A stretch of 64,000 nt of DNA from Puteibacter caeruleilacunae (GTDB taxonomy: Bacteria; Bacteroidota; Bacteroidia; Bacteroidales; Prolixibacteraceae): assembly GCA_005217565.1 (NCBI GenBank), contig SJCO01000013.1, positions 124,001-188,000 of the forward strand, written 5' to 3'. The notes beneath the pieces were generated by a model. That model saw only the letters and a list, made by a program, of their open reading frames with translations. It ran no database searches and was not told the origin of the DNA. Made by a program: the position numbers and the translations under genes. Of the stretch, positions 1 through 8,461 are shown piece after piece (the first letter of the stretch is position 1; every line of letters begins with the position of its first letter).

Positions 1-344
1 TAAATTGGATAACCATATCCTTTTAATTGCCAGTTTGATGGCACATCTATGTTATCCCATTTAGAAACGTCAAAATTGGTTTTATAGAAATCCTCAGGTG
101 CTTCGGTTGGATTATCTGCCCAATGAAATTTCCACAAGCCATTCAAACATTGATAATTTGCTGATAAGTTTTGATCTCCAATACGGGCAAAACTTTCATT
201 TTCATAATAATAAAACGTAGCTCTGGGAGCTAATCGGTTTAGCTGTAAAACATCCAAATTATTCCAATCAGTTCTATGTTCCTTAGCTTTAACAGCAAGG
301 GTAGGAATAATCAAGACTAACAGTAACAATAGATTTTTTCTCAT
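1..344 (-). CDS. GH2 beta-galactosidase (LacZ type), N-terminal part only, cut by window edge
   Basis: The reading frame opens with ATG at 344 and runs off the window at position 1 without a stop, giving about 114 residues. It starts with a signal peptide (MRKNLLLLLVLIIPTLAVKA). It then shows the start of LacZ-type GH2 enzymes: PRATFYYYEN, LNGLWKFHWADNP and VPSNWQLKGYGYP, which belong to the sugar-binding jelly-roll domain. The catalytic residues lie outside the window, so activity is inferred from the family: exo-release of terminal beta-galactose, here in the periplasm. Only 2 bp separate it from the DUF1080 gene upstream, so the two are co-transcribed as the distal end of the PUL. The family call is strong; substrate specificity cannot be read from this fragment. 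Confidence 0.85.
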   Translation of the reverse strand, partial: MRKNLLLLLVLIIPTLAVKAKEHRTDWNNLDVLQLNRLAPRATFYYYENESFARIGDQNLSANYQCLNGLWKFHWADNPTEAPEDFYKTNFDVSKWDNIDVPSNWQLKGYGYPI

Positions 345-346
345 GG

Positions 347-1630
347 TTATAATGCTTTTATTTTAAGATTTCTGTAGCTAATCTCTCCAGTTATGTTCTC
401 GATTTGAATAAGAGATTTTATCGCCTCTATTCCTTCCGCTGCATAATTCAATTCAACCACTTTGGCATTATTCAAATATTGAGATATTGTTGTGTCTGTT
501 ACAACAATACGTGCTTTATTCCAACGATCTCTTTTGTAAAGCTTCACGCGTTTATCTCCATGAATTTGACCGTTGGCAGGAACTCTTCCTTTAAGTGAAG
601 CCAATAAATTTTTCCCCTTTGCCTTTTCGTCATCGGTTAGCTTCTCTGCATCATCATATATCTGATAAACAAATGCCGACTGATTCTCCTCATCGCAGAA
701 ATACTTTATTCCTCCTTCTGCATTTTTCCCCACTTTAAATTCAAAATCAAAGATGTAGTTACTCCATTCTTTTTTGATTTGAATAGCAGCATTTCCCTTT
801 GTTACAATAGCCCTGTCATTTATCAGCCATTCTGAACTGATTAAAGGATTACCATTTCCTTGCTCCCAACCTTTAAATGACTTACCATCCCATAATAGTT
901 GCCATCCTTCTTGTTTTTCACGCTTTGTTAAACGATTAAACAAGTACGATTTTTCAACAATTGAGTCTGGCATTTCCCAACGAGCTTTGTTAAGGTTAGT
1001 TGTTGAAATTCGAATGTTTCTCCAGCAAATGCTCTTTCCTTCTTTCTCTTGCTCATGAATACTATGAACCTGTAAAGCAATAAATCCTTTGGCAGTAAGT
1101 TCACATCGCAAATTGGCTATTGGCACCCCATTTAGCCAGGTTCTTATATAGTCACCAATTGCTTCAACCCTGAATTTATTCCACTCTCCATTTTTGTAGG
1201 CAGCTTTTGATGTTTCATTCTTCACTGGATAAATCCAACCACGTCGCCCCTCATCATAAATACCAGCAGTATATCTACGCTTAGTATCGTCACATTCAAC
1301 TTGGTATCCATGTACTTGTCCGTCTTTATAACTGGCGATACTGTTACTTCTAATTTGAACTCCTGAATTCAGACTCCTCTCCATCTTCATCTCATATTCC
1401 AGGATAAAATCACCATACAGTTTTTTTGTCGCCAAGAACGTATTGGGGGTATGCATTTTTGAAGTTCCAATAATCACTTCATTCTCCACACGATATTCAG
1501 CAGTCCCATTCATCACGTTCCATCCATCCAGATTTTTCCCATTGAAAAGTGGGAGCCATTCTTCTGCGTTTTGTCCGATTACATTCAAACTACCCAACAC
1601 AACCACTAAAATCATCCAATATCTTACCAT
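347..1630 (-). CDS. Secreted protein with two DUF1080 (3-keto-disaccharide hydrolase-like) domains
   Basis: A 427-residue protein with a signal peptide ending near VIGQ at residue 20. Two copies of the DUF1080/LamG-like jelly roll are visible: residues about 25-210, starting WLPLFNGKNLDGW, and about 242-427, starting WQLLWDGKSFKGW. Each copy carries the family's G-x-x-L-x-G-W opening and a later GxxIHG or VHGYQVE stretch. Some family members hydrolyse 3-keto-glycosides, and others may only bind carbohydrate. It sits between GH95 and the LacZ-type GH2 and ends 2 bp before the latter starts. No 3-keto-forming sugar oxidoreductase is visible nearby, so a hydrolase role is uncertain and a binding role is possible. 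The ATG at 1630 follows a leader rich in TCT repeats. Confidence 0.85.
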   Translation of the reverse strand: MVRYWMILVVVLGSLNVIGQNAEEWLPLFNGKNLDGWNVMNGTAEYRVENEVIIGTSKMHTPNTFLATKKLYGDFILEYEMKMERSLNSGVQIRSNSIASYKDGQVHGYQVECDDTKRRYTAGIYDEGRRGWIYPVKNETSKAAYKNGEWNKFRVEAIGDYIRTWLNGVPIANLRCELTAKGFIALQVHSIHEQEKEGKSICWRNIRISTTNLNKARWEMPDSIVEKSYLFNRLTKREKQEGWQLLWDGKSFKGWEQGNGNPLISSEWLINDRAIVTKGNAAIQIKKEWSNYIFDFEFKVGKNAEGGIKYFCDEENQSAFVYQIYDDAEKLTDDEKAKGKNLLASLKGRVPANGQIHGDKRVKLYKRDRWNKARIVVTDTTISQYLNNAKVVELNYAAEGIEAIKSLIQIENITGEISYRNLKIKAL

Positions 1631-1771
1631 GCTTAAAAGATTTTTCGATTATTAGACTTTAAGATTTTCTGATTAGGCCTCTTGATTACAAAGAGTCAAT
1701 CTTTTATCCTTGCATATATACTTTAGGTATAGATTCTACTAATCAGAAAAGCTTAGTATCCTTTATTATTC

Positions 1772-4126
1772 TTATTTTTTTAATTTTCCATTAAAGACAT
1801 ATGTTTCTCCTGCTTTCGAAGCAAATGAAACAAGCTTTTCGCCATACTTAATCTGACATTCATTTCCTTTTGCAGAGAGAACTTTTAGCTTAACGAGTTT
1901 TCCTTTTTTCCACTCAATATCAACGATAAAACCTCCACGGGCTTTTAATCCTTTAATGCTTCCGGTATTCCAATCTGAAGGAAGTGCGGGTAATACCTCA
2001 ATCATTCCGGCATGTGATTGTATAAGCATCTCAGCAATACCTGCTGTTCCTCCCATATTACCATCTAACTGAAATGGTGGATGTGCACAAAGCAAATTAC
2101 TGTAGGTTCCATTCCCCATCTTCATCTCCACACCAGTGTAATCTGTTGGTTTTAGTAACTCGTGCAACATTTTATAGGCATGATCACCATCTTTCAACCT
2201 TGCCCAGAAGGCAATCTTCCACGCTCTCGACCATCCTGTGCCTCCATCTCCTCGGGCTAACAGACTAACTTTTGCAGCTTCGGCTAGCTTTGGAGTCTTG
2301 CTTACTGAAATTTGTTGGCCTGGGAAAAGCGCAAATAAATGCGAAATGTGTCGGTGCTTATTGTCTGGATCATCAACATCTTCTTTCCACTCCTGGAGTT
2401 GTCCCCAACGTCCAATCATAGGAGGACATATCTGCTCTTTCACCAATTTTGCTTTCTGTGTAAATTCATCATTGATCCCCAAAACTGCTGCTGCGCTAAT
2501 GCAATTGTTTAGTACATCCCAGGCAATCTGATGGTCCATCGAAGCCCCAGTGGAGATACCTCCATGCTCAGGAGAATAAGATGGACATGAAACCAAATGA
2601 CCATTTTCATTCGGAATAAGATAATCCATCCAAAACTGTGCAGCACCTCTCATCAGTGGATAAGCAGTCTCTTTTAGGAATACGGTATCTTGTGTGAATG
2701 CATAATGCTCCCAGGTATGCTGACAAAGCCATGCTGCTCCACCAGGAAAGAATCCCCATGGAAATCCCCATCCAGGGGCTGTAAAACCATATGCATTATT
2801 CATGGTATTTACGATCCATCCACCAGCATTGAAATGCACCTTCGCAGAAGTCTGACCCGGCTCTACCAATCCCTTCATATAATCAAAAAGAGGGACATGA
2901 CATTCTGAAAGATTTGTAACTTCTGCAGGCCAATAAAGCATCTGCTGGTTGATATTCATATGATAATCGCTCGCCCATGGCGGATTCATTGAATTATTCC
3001 ATTTTCCTTGAAGCGTTAAAGGCATCGAACCTGGTCGCGAACCTGAGATCATCAGGTAACGGTTATACTGAAAATACAACGATTCAAAGCATGGATCATA
3101 TGCACCTTCATAATACAGTTTTTGACGTTTATCTGTAGGAATAGTATCTCTGGATGGTCCTGCTAAATCAAACTCTACTCTTCCAAACAATTGTGTATAA
3201 TCAGCCAAATGCTCATCATAAACTTCTTGTTCTGAAAGTCCTTCAACCGACTTTAATGTGCTTTCCAATTGTCCGAGATAATCATTTCCAATATAATTTG
3301 GATACTCATGCTTATACTCCGTTGCAGCAGTATGATACAGCGTCATTCTCGTTGCTCCAATTACCTTAACCACTCCATCTTCCTCAAGAATCTTTCCATT
3401 GGTTTTGATCTTGATTCTCACTCCAAATGCTAATCCATTGTTTTTTAGAGATCCATTTAGAAGGATAACATCCTTTTGAAGTGCTTTCTTTTCTACCTGA
3501 TGAGGAGTAGTTAAATCAACAGTATATTCTACGTGTCGGGAAGCTTTAAACTCATAAACTAAAATCCTTTTCTGATAGCTTCCATACATTCTTCGCTGAT
3601 GCATTATCCCATTCGACTTATACATCACATTAATGGTACCTTGTCTCAGGTTTATATCCCTTTTATATTCTTCTGCTGAATCTACACCACCTACTTGTAC
3701 ATGCAGATCGCCCATCGTTTGCTGTGCACCATAATCACCAAATTCAGGTATCCCCCCAGCTATAGGATGATATTCTCCTGTCACTTTATCATAAGCCAAA
3801 CGGTGAGCTTTTTCAAACTCACCTTTCTGAAGTAATTCTCTTACTTTCAAAAGGTTCTCATAAGCCCCTTTCTTGTTTCCATAATTATAGTCTTTATGTG
3901 CCCTGGGACCTCCAGCCCATAGAGACTCCTCAGTAAATTGGATATGTTCTTTTTCAGGTCCACCAAAAATCATGGCCCCCATGTAGGCATTCCCCAATGG
4001 TAATCCCTCAGTCATCCAATTTTCACCTGGTTTATCATACCAAAGCTTTAATTCATTTTGTTGTTCATTCTTTTCCATGCAAGAACATGCAAACAACACA
4101 ATTAACAGGTAGATTAGTACTCTCAT
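1772..4126 (-). CDS. GH95 family alpha-L-fucosidase (or alpha-L-galactosidase), probable lipoprotein
   Basis: A GH95-length protein of 784 residues. The first ATG is at 4126; a TTG two codons upstream is less likely. A lipobox-like LFACSC near residues 11-16 suggests a membrane-anchored lipoprotein. The N-terminal part (KLWYDKPGENWMTEGLPLGN, then MGAMIFGG) is the typical GH95 beta domain, followed by an (alpha/alpha)6 barrel. The catalytic signature of the family is present: Asn391 and Asn393 (HMNINQQ), Glu520 (SPEHGG) and Asp688 (FQLDGN), matching the Asn/Asn/Glu/Asp set described for Bifidobacterium AfcA. The family inverts alpha-1,2-fucosides; some members act on alpha-L-galactose. It lies in the middle of the PUL enzyme run, 145 bp downstream of the previous gene's translated end from its own start side, with a hairpin in the gap. 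Confidence 0.93.
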   Translation of the reverse strand: MRVLIYLLIVLFACSCMEKNEQQNELKLWYDKPGENWMTEGLPLGNAYMGAMIFGGPEKEHIQFTEESLWAGGPRAHKDYNYGNKKGAYENLLKVRELLQKGEFEKAHRLAYDKVTGEYHPIAGGIPEFGDYGAQQTMGDLHVQVGGVDSAEEYKRDINLRQGTINVMYKSNGIMHQRRMYGSYQKRILVYEFKASRHVEYTVDLTTPHQVEKKALQKDVILLNGSLKNNGLAFGVRIKIKTNGKILEEDGVVKVIGATRMTLYHTAATEYKHEYPNYIGNDYLGQLESTLKSVEGLSEQEVYDEHLADYTQLFGRVEFDLAGPSRDTIPTDKRQKLYYEGAYDPCFESLYFQYNRYLMISGSRPGSMPLTLQGKWNNSMNPPWASDYHMNINQQMLYWPAEVTNLSECHVPLFDYMKGLVEPGQTSAKVHFNAGGWIVNTMNNAYGFTAPGWGFPWGFFPGGAAWLCQHTWEHYAFTQDTVFLKETAYPLMRGAAQFWMDYLIPNENGHLVSCPSYSPEHGGISTGASMDHQIAWDVLNNCISAAAVLGINDEFTQKAKLVKEQICPPMIGRWGQLQEWKEDVDDPDNKHRHISHLFALFPGQQISVSKTPKLAEAAKVSLLARGDGGTGWSRAWKIAFWARLKDGDHAYKMLHELLKPTDYTGVEMKMGNGTYSNLLCAHPPFQLDGNMGGTAGIAEMLIQSHAGMIEVLPALPSDWNTGSIKGLKARGGFIVDIEWKKGKLVKLKVLSAKGNECQIKYGEKLVSFASKAGETYVFNGKLKK

Positions 4127-4204
4127 AGTCAACTCAATTTTATTATAGATTTTCGATTAGCCAGGGGATCCTGGGGTTCCATTCATTCTTTTTAGAAACA
4201 ATGA

Positions 4205-4230
4205 TGTGCCACATCTCACGACGTGGCACA
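4205..4230 (-). promoter_or_regulatory. Intergenic hairpin between GH2 and GH95 genes
   Basis: The arms TGTGCCAC (4205-4212) and GTGGCACA (4223-4230) form a perfect 8-bp stem around a 10-nt loop. No T-run follows on the minus strand. It is therefore more like an mRNA-stabilising or processing hairpin than a complete terminator. This is an inference from position only. Confidence 0.45.
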
Positions 4231-4313
4231 CACACATTTACACATAACAACATGATGGTATCACTACCATAACTAACATCCCCAGATTCATAATGAATCG
4301 GTGATTCCTTAAA

Positions 4314-6149
4314 CTATTTTTGATTGTAAAATTTCTGCAACACATAAAATGCCTTCTTCTTATCACCCTTTTCAGAGATCAATCCTTTTCTATTATATCC
4401 ATCCTGGAAATATCCTAAAGGACGGCGTGGAGATCTGAAATCTGCCAATATCCAAGGGGTACATCCCGACCACTGTGGAATTTTCGACAACATTTTTAAT
4501 TGTCCCTTATATATAGCTTCCTGAAATTCTTCAGTCCATTGTTCATTTACATCGCCATGAAAACCGGCCAATGCACCACCTCCAAACTCTGAAATAATCA
4601 CAGGTTTATTGTAGTTGATTATCCATTTAATTTTATCACAATCCTGTGGTTTTCCTGTATACCATCCGATATACTCGTTGAAGCTTAGCAGATCAACATA
4701 TTCAGCAAACTTATCTTCAACAATCATTACCGCTTTATCATTTGGATCTTTATGCTTCTCCATAGCTGCACTGATCAGACGGGTATTATCATGACTGCGA
4801 GTATAGTCTACTAGTCGCTTTAAGAACTTTGTTCTTGCTTCTCCCGGAGGTGTCTCATTGGCCATCGACCATACAATAACACTAGCTCTGTTTTTATCTC
4901 GTGACATCACCTCCGACAATTGATTCTGGGCATTTTGATAGGTTGCTTCATTCTCCCATGCGATCGTCCAATACACAGGATTTTCTTCCCATACCATCAA
5001 ACCAATCTCATCAGCTAAGCGTACCATATTCTCGTTGTGGGGATAATGAGCCAGCCGAACAAAGTTACATCCTAAGTCTTTTGCCCATCCCAGCAATATA
5101 CGTGCATCATCCATACTAAAGCAGCGATCTCCACGTACAGGATTCTCCTCATGAATCGAAATTCCTTTTAAGAAAACCTGCTCACCATTAAGCAAAATCT
5201 TAGTTCCTTCAACAGCGATTGTTCTGAAGCCTATTTTATCACTAAGCTGATCCTCTCCCGCGGCCAATTCCACGTTATATAACTTAGGATTTTCAGGACT
5301 CCAATAGTTCAACTTCTTTACTGGGATATCATCCTCTACCTCCCCATTCTGATCAACAGTATACTCTTTTGAAATCTTCAATTCTGGGATATTCAAAGAA
5401 ACTTTTTCGCCTTTCTGAAGACCGCTAGTTGAGATCTTAACGGAAATTTGATTCTTTCTATCTTTTCTTAATTGAATGCAATAATCGTTAATATGCTTTT
5501 GTGGTACTTCATACAAGAACACATCTCTTGTGATTCCGCCATAATTAAACCAATCGGTATTAATCGTTGGAACTGCATCTCTATGACGATTATTATTGAC
5601 AAGAACCACCAATGAATTTGCTCCATCTTTAAGATGTTCAGTGATATTAAATTCAAAAGGTGTAAATCCACCAATATGTTGACCGAGCTTTTTTCCATTC
5701 AAGTACACATCCGTCTTATAGTTAGCCCCTTCAAAACGTAACATTACTTCATTTGATGCAGCAGACTTTGAATAATCAAATTTTCGACGATACCACATTG
5801 ATCCTTCATACCAGTAGTATTTATCATTCTGCATGTTCCACGAACCTGGTACCATAAGTGTCTCTGCTGTCTCGAAATTATATTCCAATCGATCAGTCTT
5901 ATCTTTTACCTGCTGATCCATATAATATGCTGAGCGTGGCGATTTACTCATTTCATCAAATCTCTCCAATCGATAACTATAACTACCATTGTCATATGGA
6001 TCAATAATCACGTTCCACTTGCCATTCAATGTAGTCTTGTTTCGTGAATAACTATTCTGCAACAGACTACTCTGTGCATATATTCCTCCACAAATCAATT
6101 GCAATACTATTGCCAGAATTAACTTATTCATGCTGCTTTTTTTTGTCAT
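4314..6149 (-). CDS. GH2 family glycosidase, beta-glucuronidase-like (NxK motif)
   Basis: A 611-residue secreted protein. The ATG at 6149 is used here; a second ATG at 6131 (MNKLILAIVLQLIC) would give a cleaner signal peptide. Layout: sugar-binding jelly roll about 35-215, Ig-like domain about 215-312, TIM barrel about 313-611. The acid/base is Asn431-Glu432 (WSMANETPPG) and the nucleophile is Glu521 (VIISEFGGG). Near the C-terminus Asn586-Arg-Lys588 (GYNRKGLIS) matches the NxK motif that binds the carboxylate in beta-glucuronidases, and NEYIGWY around 491-497 also resembles that group. A beta-glucuronidase is therefore favoured over beta-galactosidase, though assay would decide. Its start lies 2 bp after the GH20 stop codon, so the two are translationally linked. 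Confidence 0.85.
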   Translation of the reverse strand: MTKKSSMNKLILAIVLQLICGGIYAQSSLLQNSYSRNKTTLNGKWNVIIDPYDNGSYSYRLERFDEMSKSPRSAYYMDQQVKDKTDRLEYNFETAETLMVPGSWNMQNDKYYWYEGSMWYRRKFDYSKSAASNEVMLRFEGANYKTDVYLNGKKLGQHIGGFTPFEFNITEHLKDGANSLVVLVNNNRHRDAVPTINTDWFNYGGITRDVFLYEVPQKHINDYCIQLRKDRKNQISVKISTSGLQKGEKVSLNIPELKISKEYTVDQNGEVEDDIPVKKLNYWSPENPKLYNVELAAGEDQLSDKIGFRTIAVEGTKILLNGEQVFLKGISIHEENPVRGDRCFSMDDARILLGWAKDLGCNFVRLAHYPHNENMVRLADEIGLMVWEENPVYWTIAWENEATYQNAQNQLSEVMSRDKNRASVIVWSMANETPPGEARTKFLKRLVDYTRSHDNTRLISAAMEKHKDPNDKAVMIVEDKFAEYVDLLSFNEYIGWYTGKPQDCDKIKWIINYNKPVIISEFGGGALAGFHGDVNEQWTEEFQEAIYKGQLKMLSKIPQWSGCTPWILADFRSPRRPLGYFQDGYNRKGLISEKGDKKKAFYVLQKFYNQK

Positions 6150-6151
6150 TA

Positions 6152-8404
6152 TTATTTTATCCTTGCGGCATAACTGATTTCCTTAATTTCCTGCCACTCT
6201 TGCTCCTTTATCCTCCAGCTCAATTCAGTCTTCACCTTACTTGAAGGCATAGACAAATGATCTCTAACTAAATAGGTTACTCTTATTTTATGCCATCCTT
6301 CTTTTAAGGCAACCTGCCCTGAATACTGAATACGTTTTGATCTTTCTTCACAATTCAGAACCTCAACATCATCAATCTCCAGGCAGTCGGGATGACCAAA
6401 GAATTCATACACTTCTGTCTCTGGTATTTTCACATATCCGGTAAACTGAATTGCTCCTGTTTTATCTGTAGCGATAAGAGATCTTGCTTTTTCGATCTCT
6501 TTTGTTTTTCCTTCATCTATCCATTTAGACTTTTGAGTCTCTTCAACGCTTTTTAAATCACCCAGGCACCATTGAACCATTAAGCCAGGTCCTGTCACAC
6601 CAATAGGCTCAACACAAGCCATTGGCTCTACTTTTTCAAAATGAATGGTCCGAACTCTACTTCTCTTACCATTTGATAGCTTACTGAATACTTTAATAGT
6701 ACAAGATTCGTGAATAACTATCGGCCCATCATATTGATACCAATTACTATCTTTCAATTGATAGTAAATTGAAAGAGATGAATCAGTACATGCTAACTGT
6801 AGTGTGTCCTTATTAATAAAAACAGTATGGTTAGCTTTTCCTTCTGGAATTGGGATGTGATAATTCACTTTCCAATGATCAAGAATCGGATAATGATGTT
6901 GTAAACGATCATGGAAATCATCCCATTTACGATTCTTTCCATCTGTCCACCCAACTTCAGCTAATGCCAACATTCGAGGCATCAACATATACTCGAAGTG
7001 ATCTTCCGTAGGAATATGTTCGGTCCACATATTTCCTTGTACTCCCAAAATAAGCGCTTCATGTGCTGCTGATAATCCTTCAGGTATCGGCTCCATATCA
7101 TATACACGCTTTAGAGGAACATACCCACCAATAGCTAAAGGCTCCACTTCTGGTTCTCCTTGATATTTATCAAAATAAACGTAGCTACGAGGGCTCATTA
7201 CTGCTGGATTTCCATTGCGGACCGCAATCTCTCCACATTCGGTACCATGCCACGACATCACCAATGCATCTTCGGGCAAATAGCCTTCCAATATTTCATC
7301 CCATCCAGCAACAGTCTTTCCTTTCGACGCTAGAAAGTCGGCTATCCTCTCAACAAAATATGCCTGAAGCTCATCCTCATCCTTTAATCCCTCTTCTTGA
7401 ATCCTATGCTGACAAGCATTACAGTGCTGCCAGCGCTCTTTCGGACATTCATCCCCGCCGATCTGAATATATTGAAAGGGGAAAAGTGCTACCACTTCAG
7501 TAAAAACATCTTCCAGAAACTGAAAAGTCTCATCTTTTCCGGCACAATATACATCCTTGTAGACCCCCCAAGTGTTTCCCACCTTAATCTCTTTTTCGGT
7601 GCAACTCAATTGAGGATAAGCAGCAAGAACACTAACCGTATGTCCTGGTAATTCAATCTCAGGAATCACCTCAATATGTCGCGCTGTCGCATATTCAACC
7701 ACTTCTTTAATTTGTTTCTGGGTATAAAAGAATGGCCCATAAACCGAGCCATCCGTTTCTACCCGCTTTGCTCCTATTTCCGTTAATAGTGGATATTTCT
7801 TAATCTCTATTCTCCAGCCTTGATCGTCGACTAAATGCCAATGAAATCGATTCATCTTATAAAACGACATCCAATCAAGAATCTCTTTGATTTTCTCAAC
7901 ACCATAAAAATGACGACTAACATCGACATGTAATCCACGCCAACTAAAACGTGGCTTATCCTTGATTATCATGGATGGAATACCCTCAAAACCATTAGAG
8001 GTAAATTGAAGTTGTCGAAGTGATTGAAGCGCATAATGAAAACCTTTATCATCACAAGCATTAATATTAATACCTTTATCATTCACGCTTAATGAATACT
8101 CCTCAGGTACTAACATGGTATCGTTACTCAAGAAAATACCACAACTTGTTTCTTCAAAACGATGCGTTAAGTTCAAGTTTAGCTTTAATTCATCCTGGTA
8201 AATATGACCTATACTATCTAGCTCCTCGGCATCGGTATAAATCATGTTTAAATTACAACATTGAACATCATCAGTTATTTGTTGCTGATTAACCTTTGGA
8301 ATTATCTTAACTTCGTAATCATCCCCACGTTTTAACGTACATGCATTACACAATAAAATTCCCCAAACACATACCCACAATATCTCAAATAAGCTCTTCA
8401 TCAT
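6152..8404 (-). CDS. GH20 beta-N-acetylhexosaminidase
   Basis: About 750 residues from the ATG at 8404; a second ATG is at 8401 and a TTG further upstream is unlikely. The hydrophobic N-terminus ending CNAC suggests export, perhaps as a lipoprotein with a non-canonical lipobox. Domains: a GH20b-type N-terminal domain about 30-145, a TIM barrel about 150-500 beginning PRFSWRGLHVDVSRHF, and a C-terminal PA14-like beta domain about 600-745. The catalytic Asp318-Glu319 pair sits in IQIGGDECPK, and the conserved HWHLVDDQGWR is at about 188-198. It removes terminal beta-GlcNAc or beta-GalNAc by substrate-assisted catalysis. It is part of the run of PUL enzymes between GH29 and GH2. Confidence 0.94.
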   Translation of the reverse strand: MMKSLFEILWVCVWGILLCNACTLKRGDDYEVKIIPKVNQQQITDDVQCCNLNMIYTDAEELDSIGHIYQDELKLNLNLTHRFEETSCGIFLSNDTMLVPEEYSLSVNDKGININACDDKGFHYALQSLRQLQFTSNGFEGIPSMIIKDKPRFSWRGLHVDVSRHFYGVEKIKEILDWMSFYKMNRFHWHLVDDQGWRIEIKKYPLLTEIGAKRVETDGSVYGPFFYTQKQIKEVVEYATARHIEVIPEIELPGHTVSVLAAYPQLSCTEKEIKVGNTWGVYKDVYCAGKDETFQFLEDVFTEVVALFPFQYIQIGGDECPKERWQHCNACQHRIQEEGLKDEDELQAYFVERIADFLASKGKTVAGWDEILEGYLPEDALVMSWHGTECGEIAVRNGNPAVMSPRSYVYFDKYQGEPEVEPLAIGGYVPLKRVYDMEPIPEGLSAAHEALILGVQGNMWTEHIPTEDHFEYMLMPRMLALAEVGWTDGKNRKWDDFHDRLQHHYPILDHWKVNYHIPIPEGKANHTVFINKDTLQLACTDSSLSIYYQLKDSNWYQYDGPIVIHESCTIKVFSKLSNGKRSRVRTIHFEKVEPMACVEPIGVTGPGLMVQWCLGDLKSVEETQKSKWIDEGKTKEIEKARSLIATDKTGAIQFTGYVKIPETEVYEFFGHPDCLEIDDVEVLNCEERSKRIQYSGQVALKEGWHKIRVTYLVRDHLSMPSSKVKTELSWRIKEQEWQEIKEISYAARIK

Positions 8405-8461
8405 TAATCTTCTAACACACAATTACAGCACACCTTCCTTTATGTGCTTTCTATATTACTT

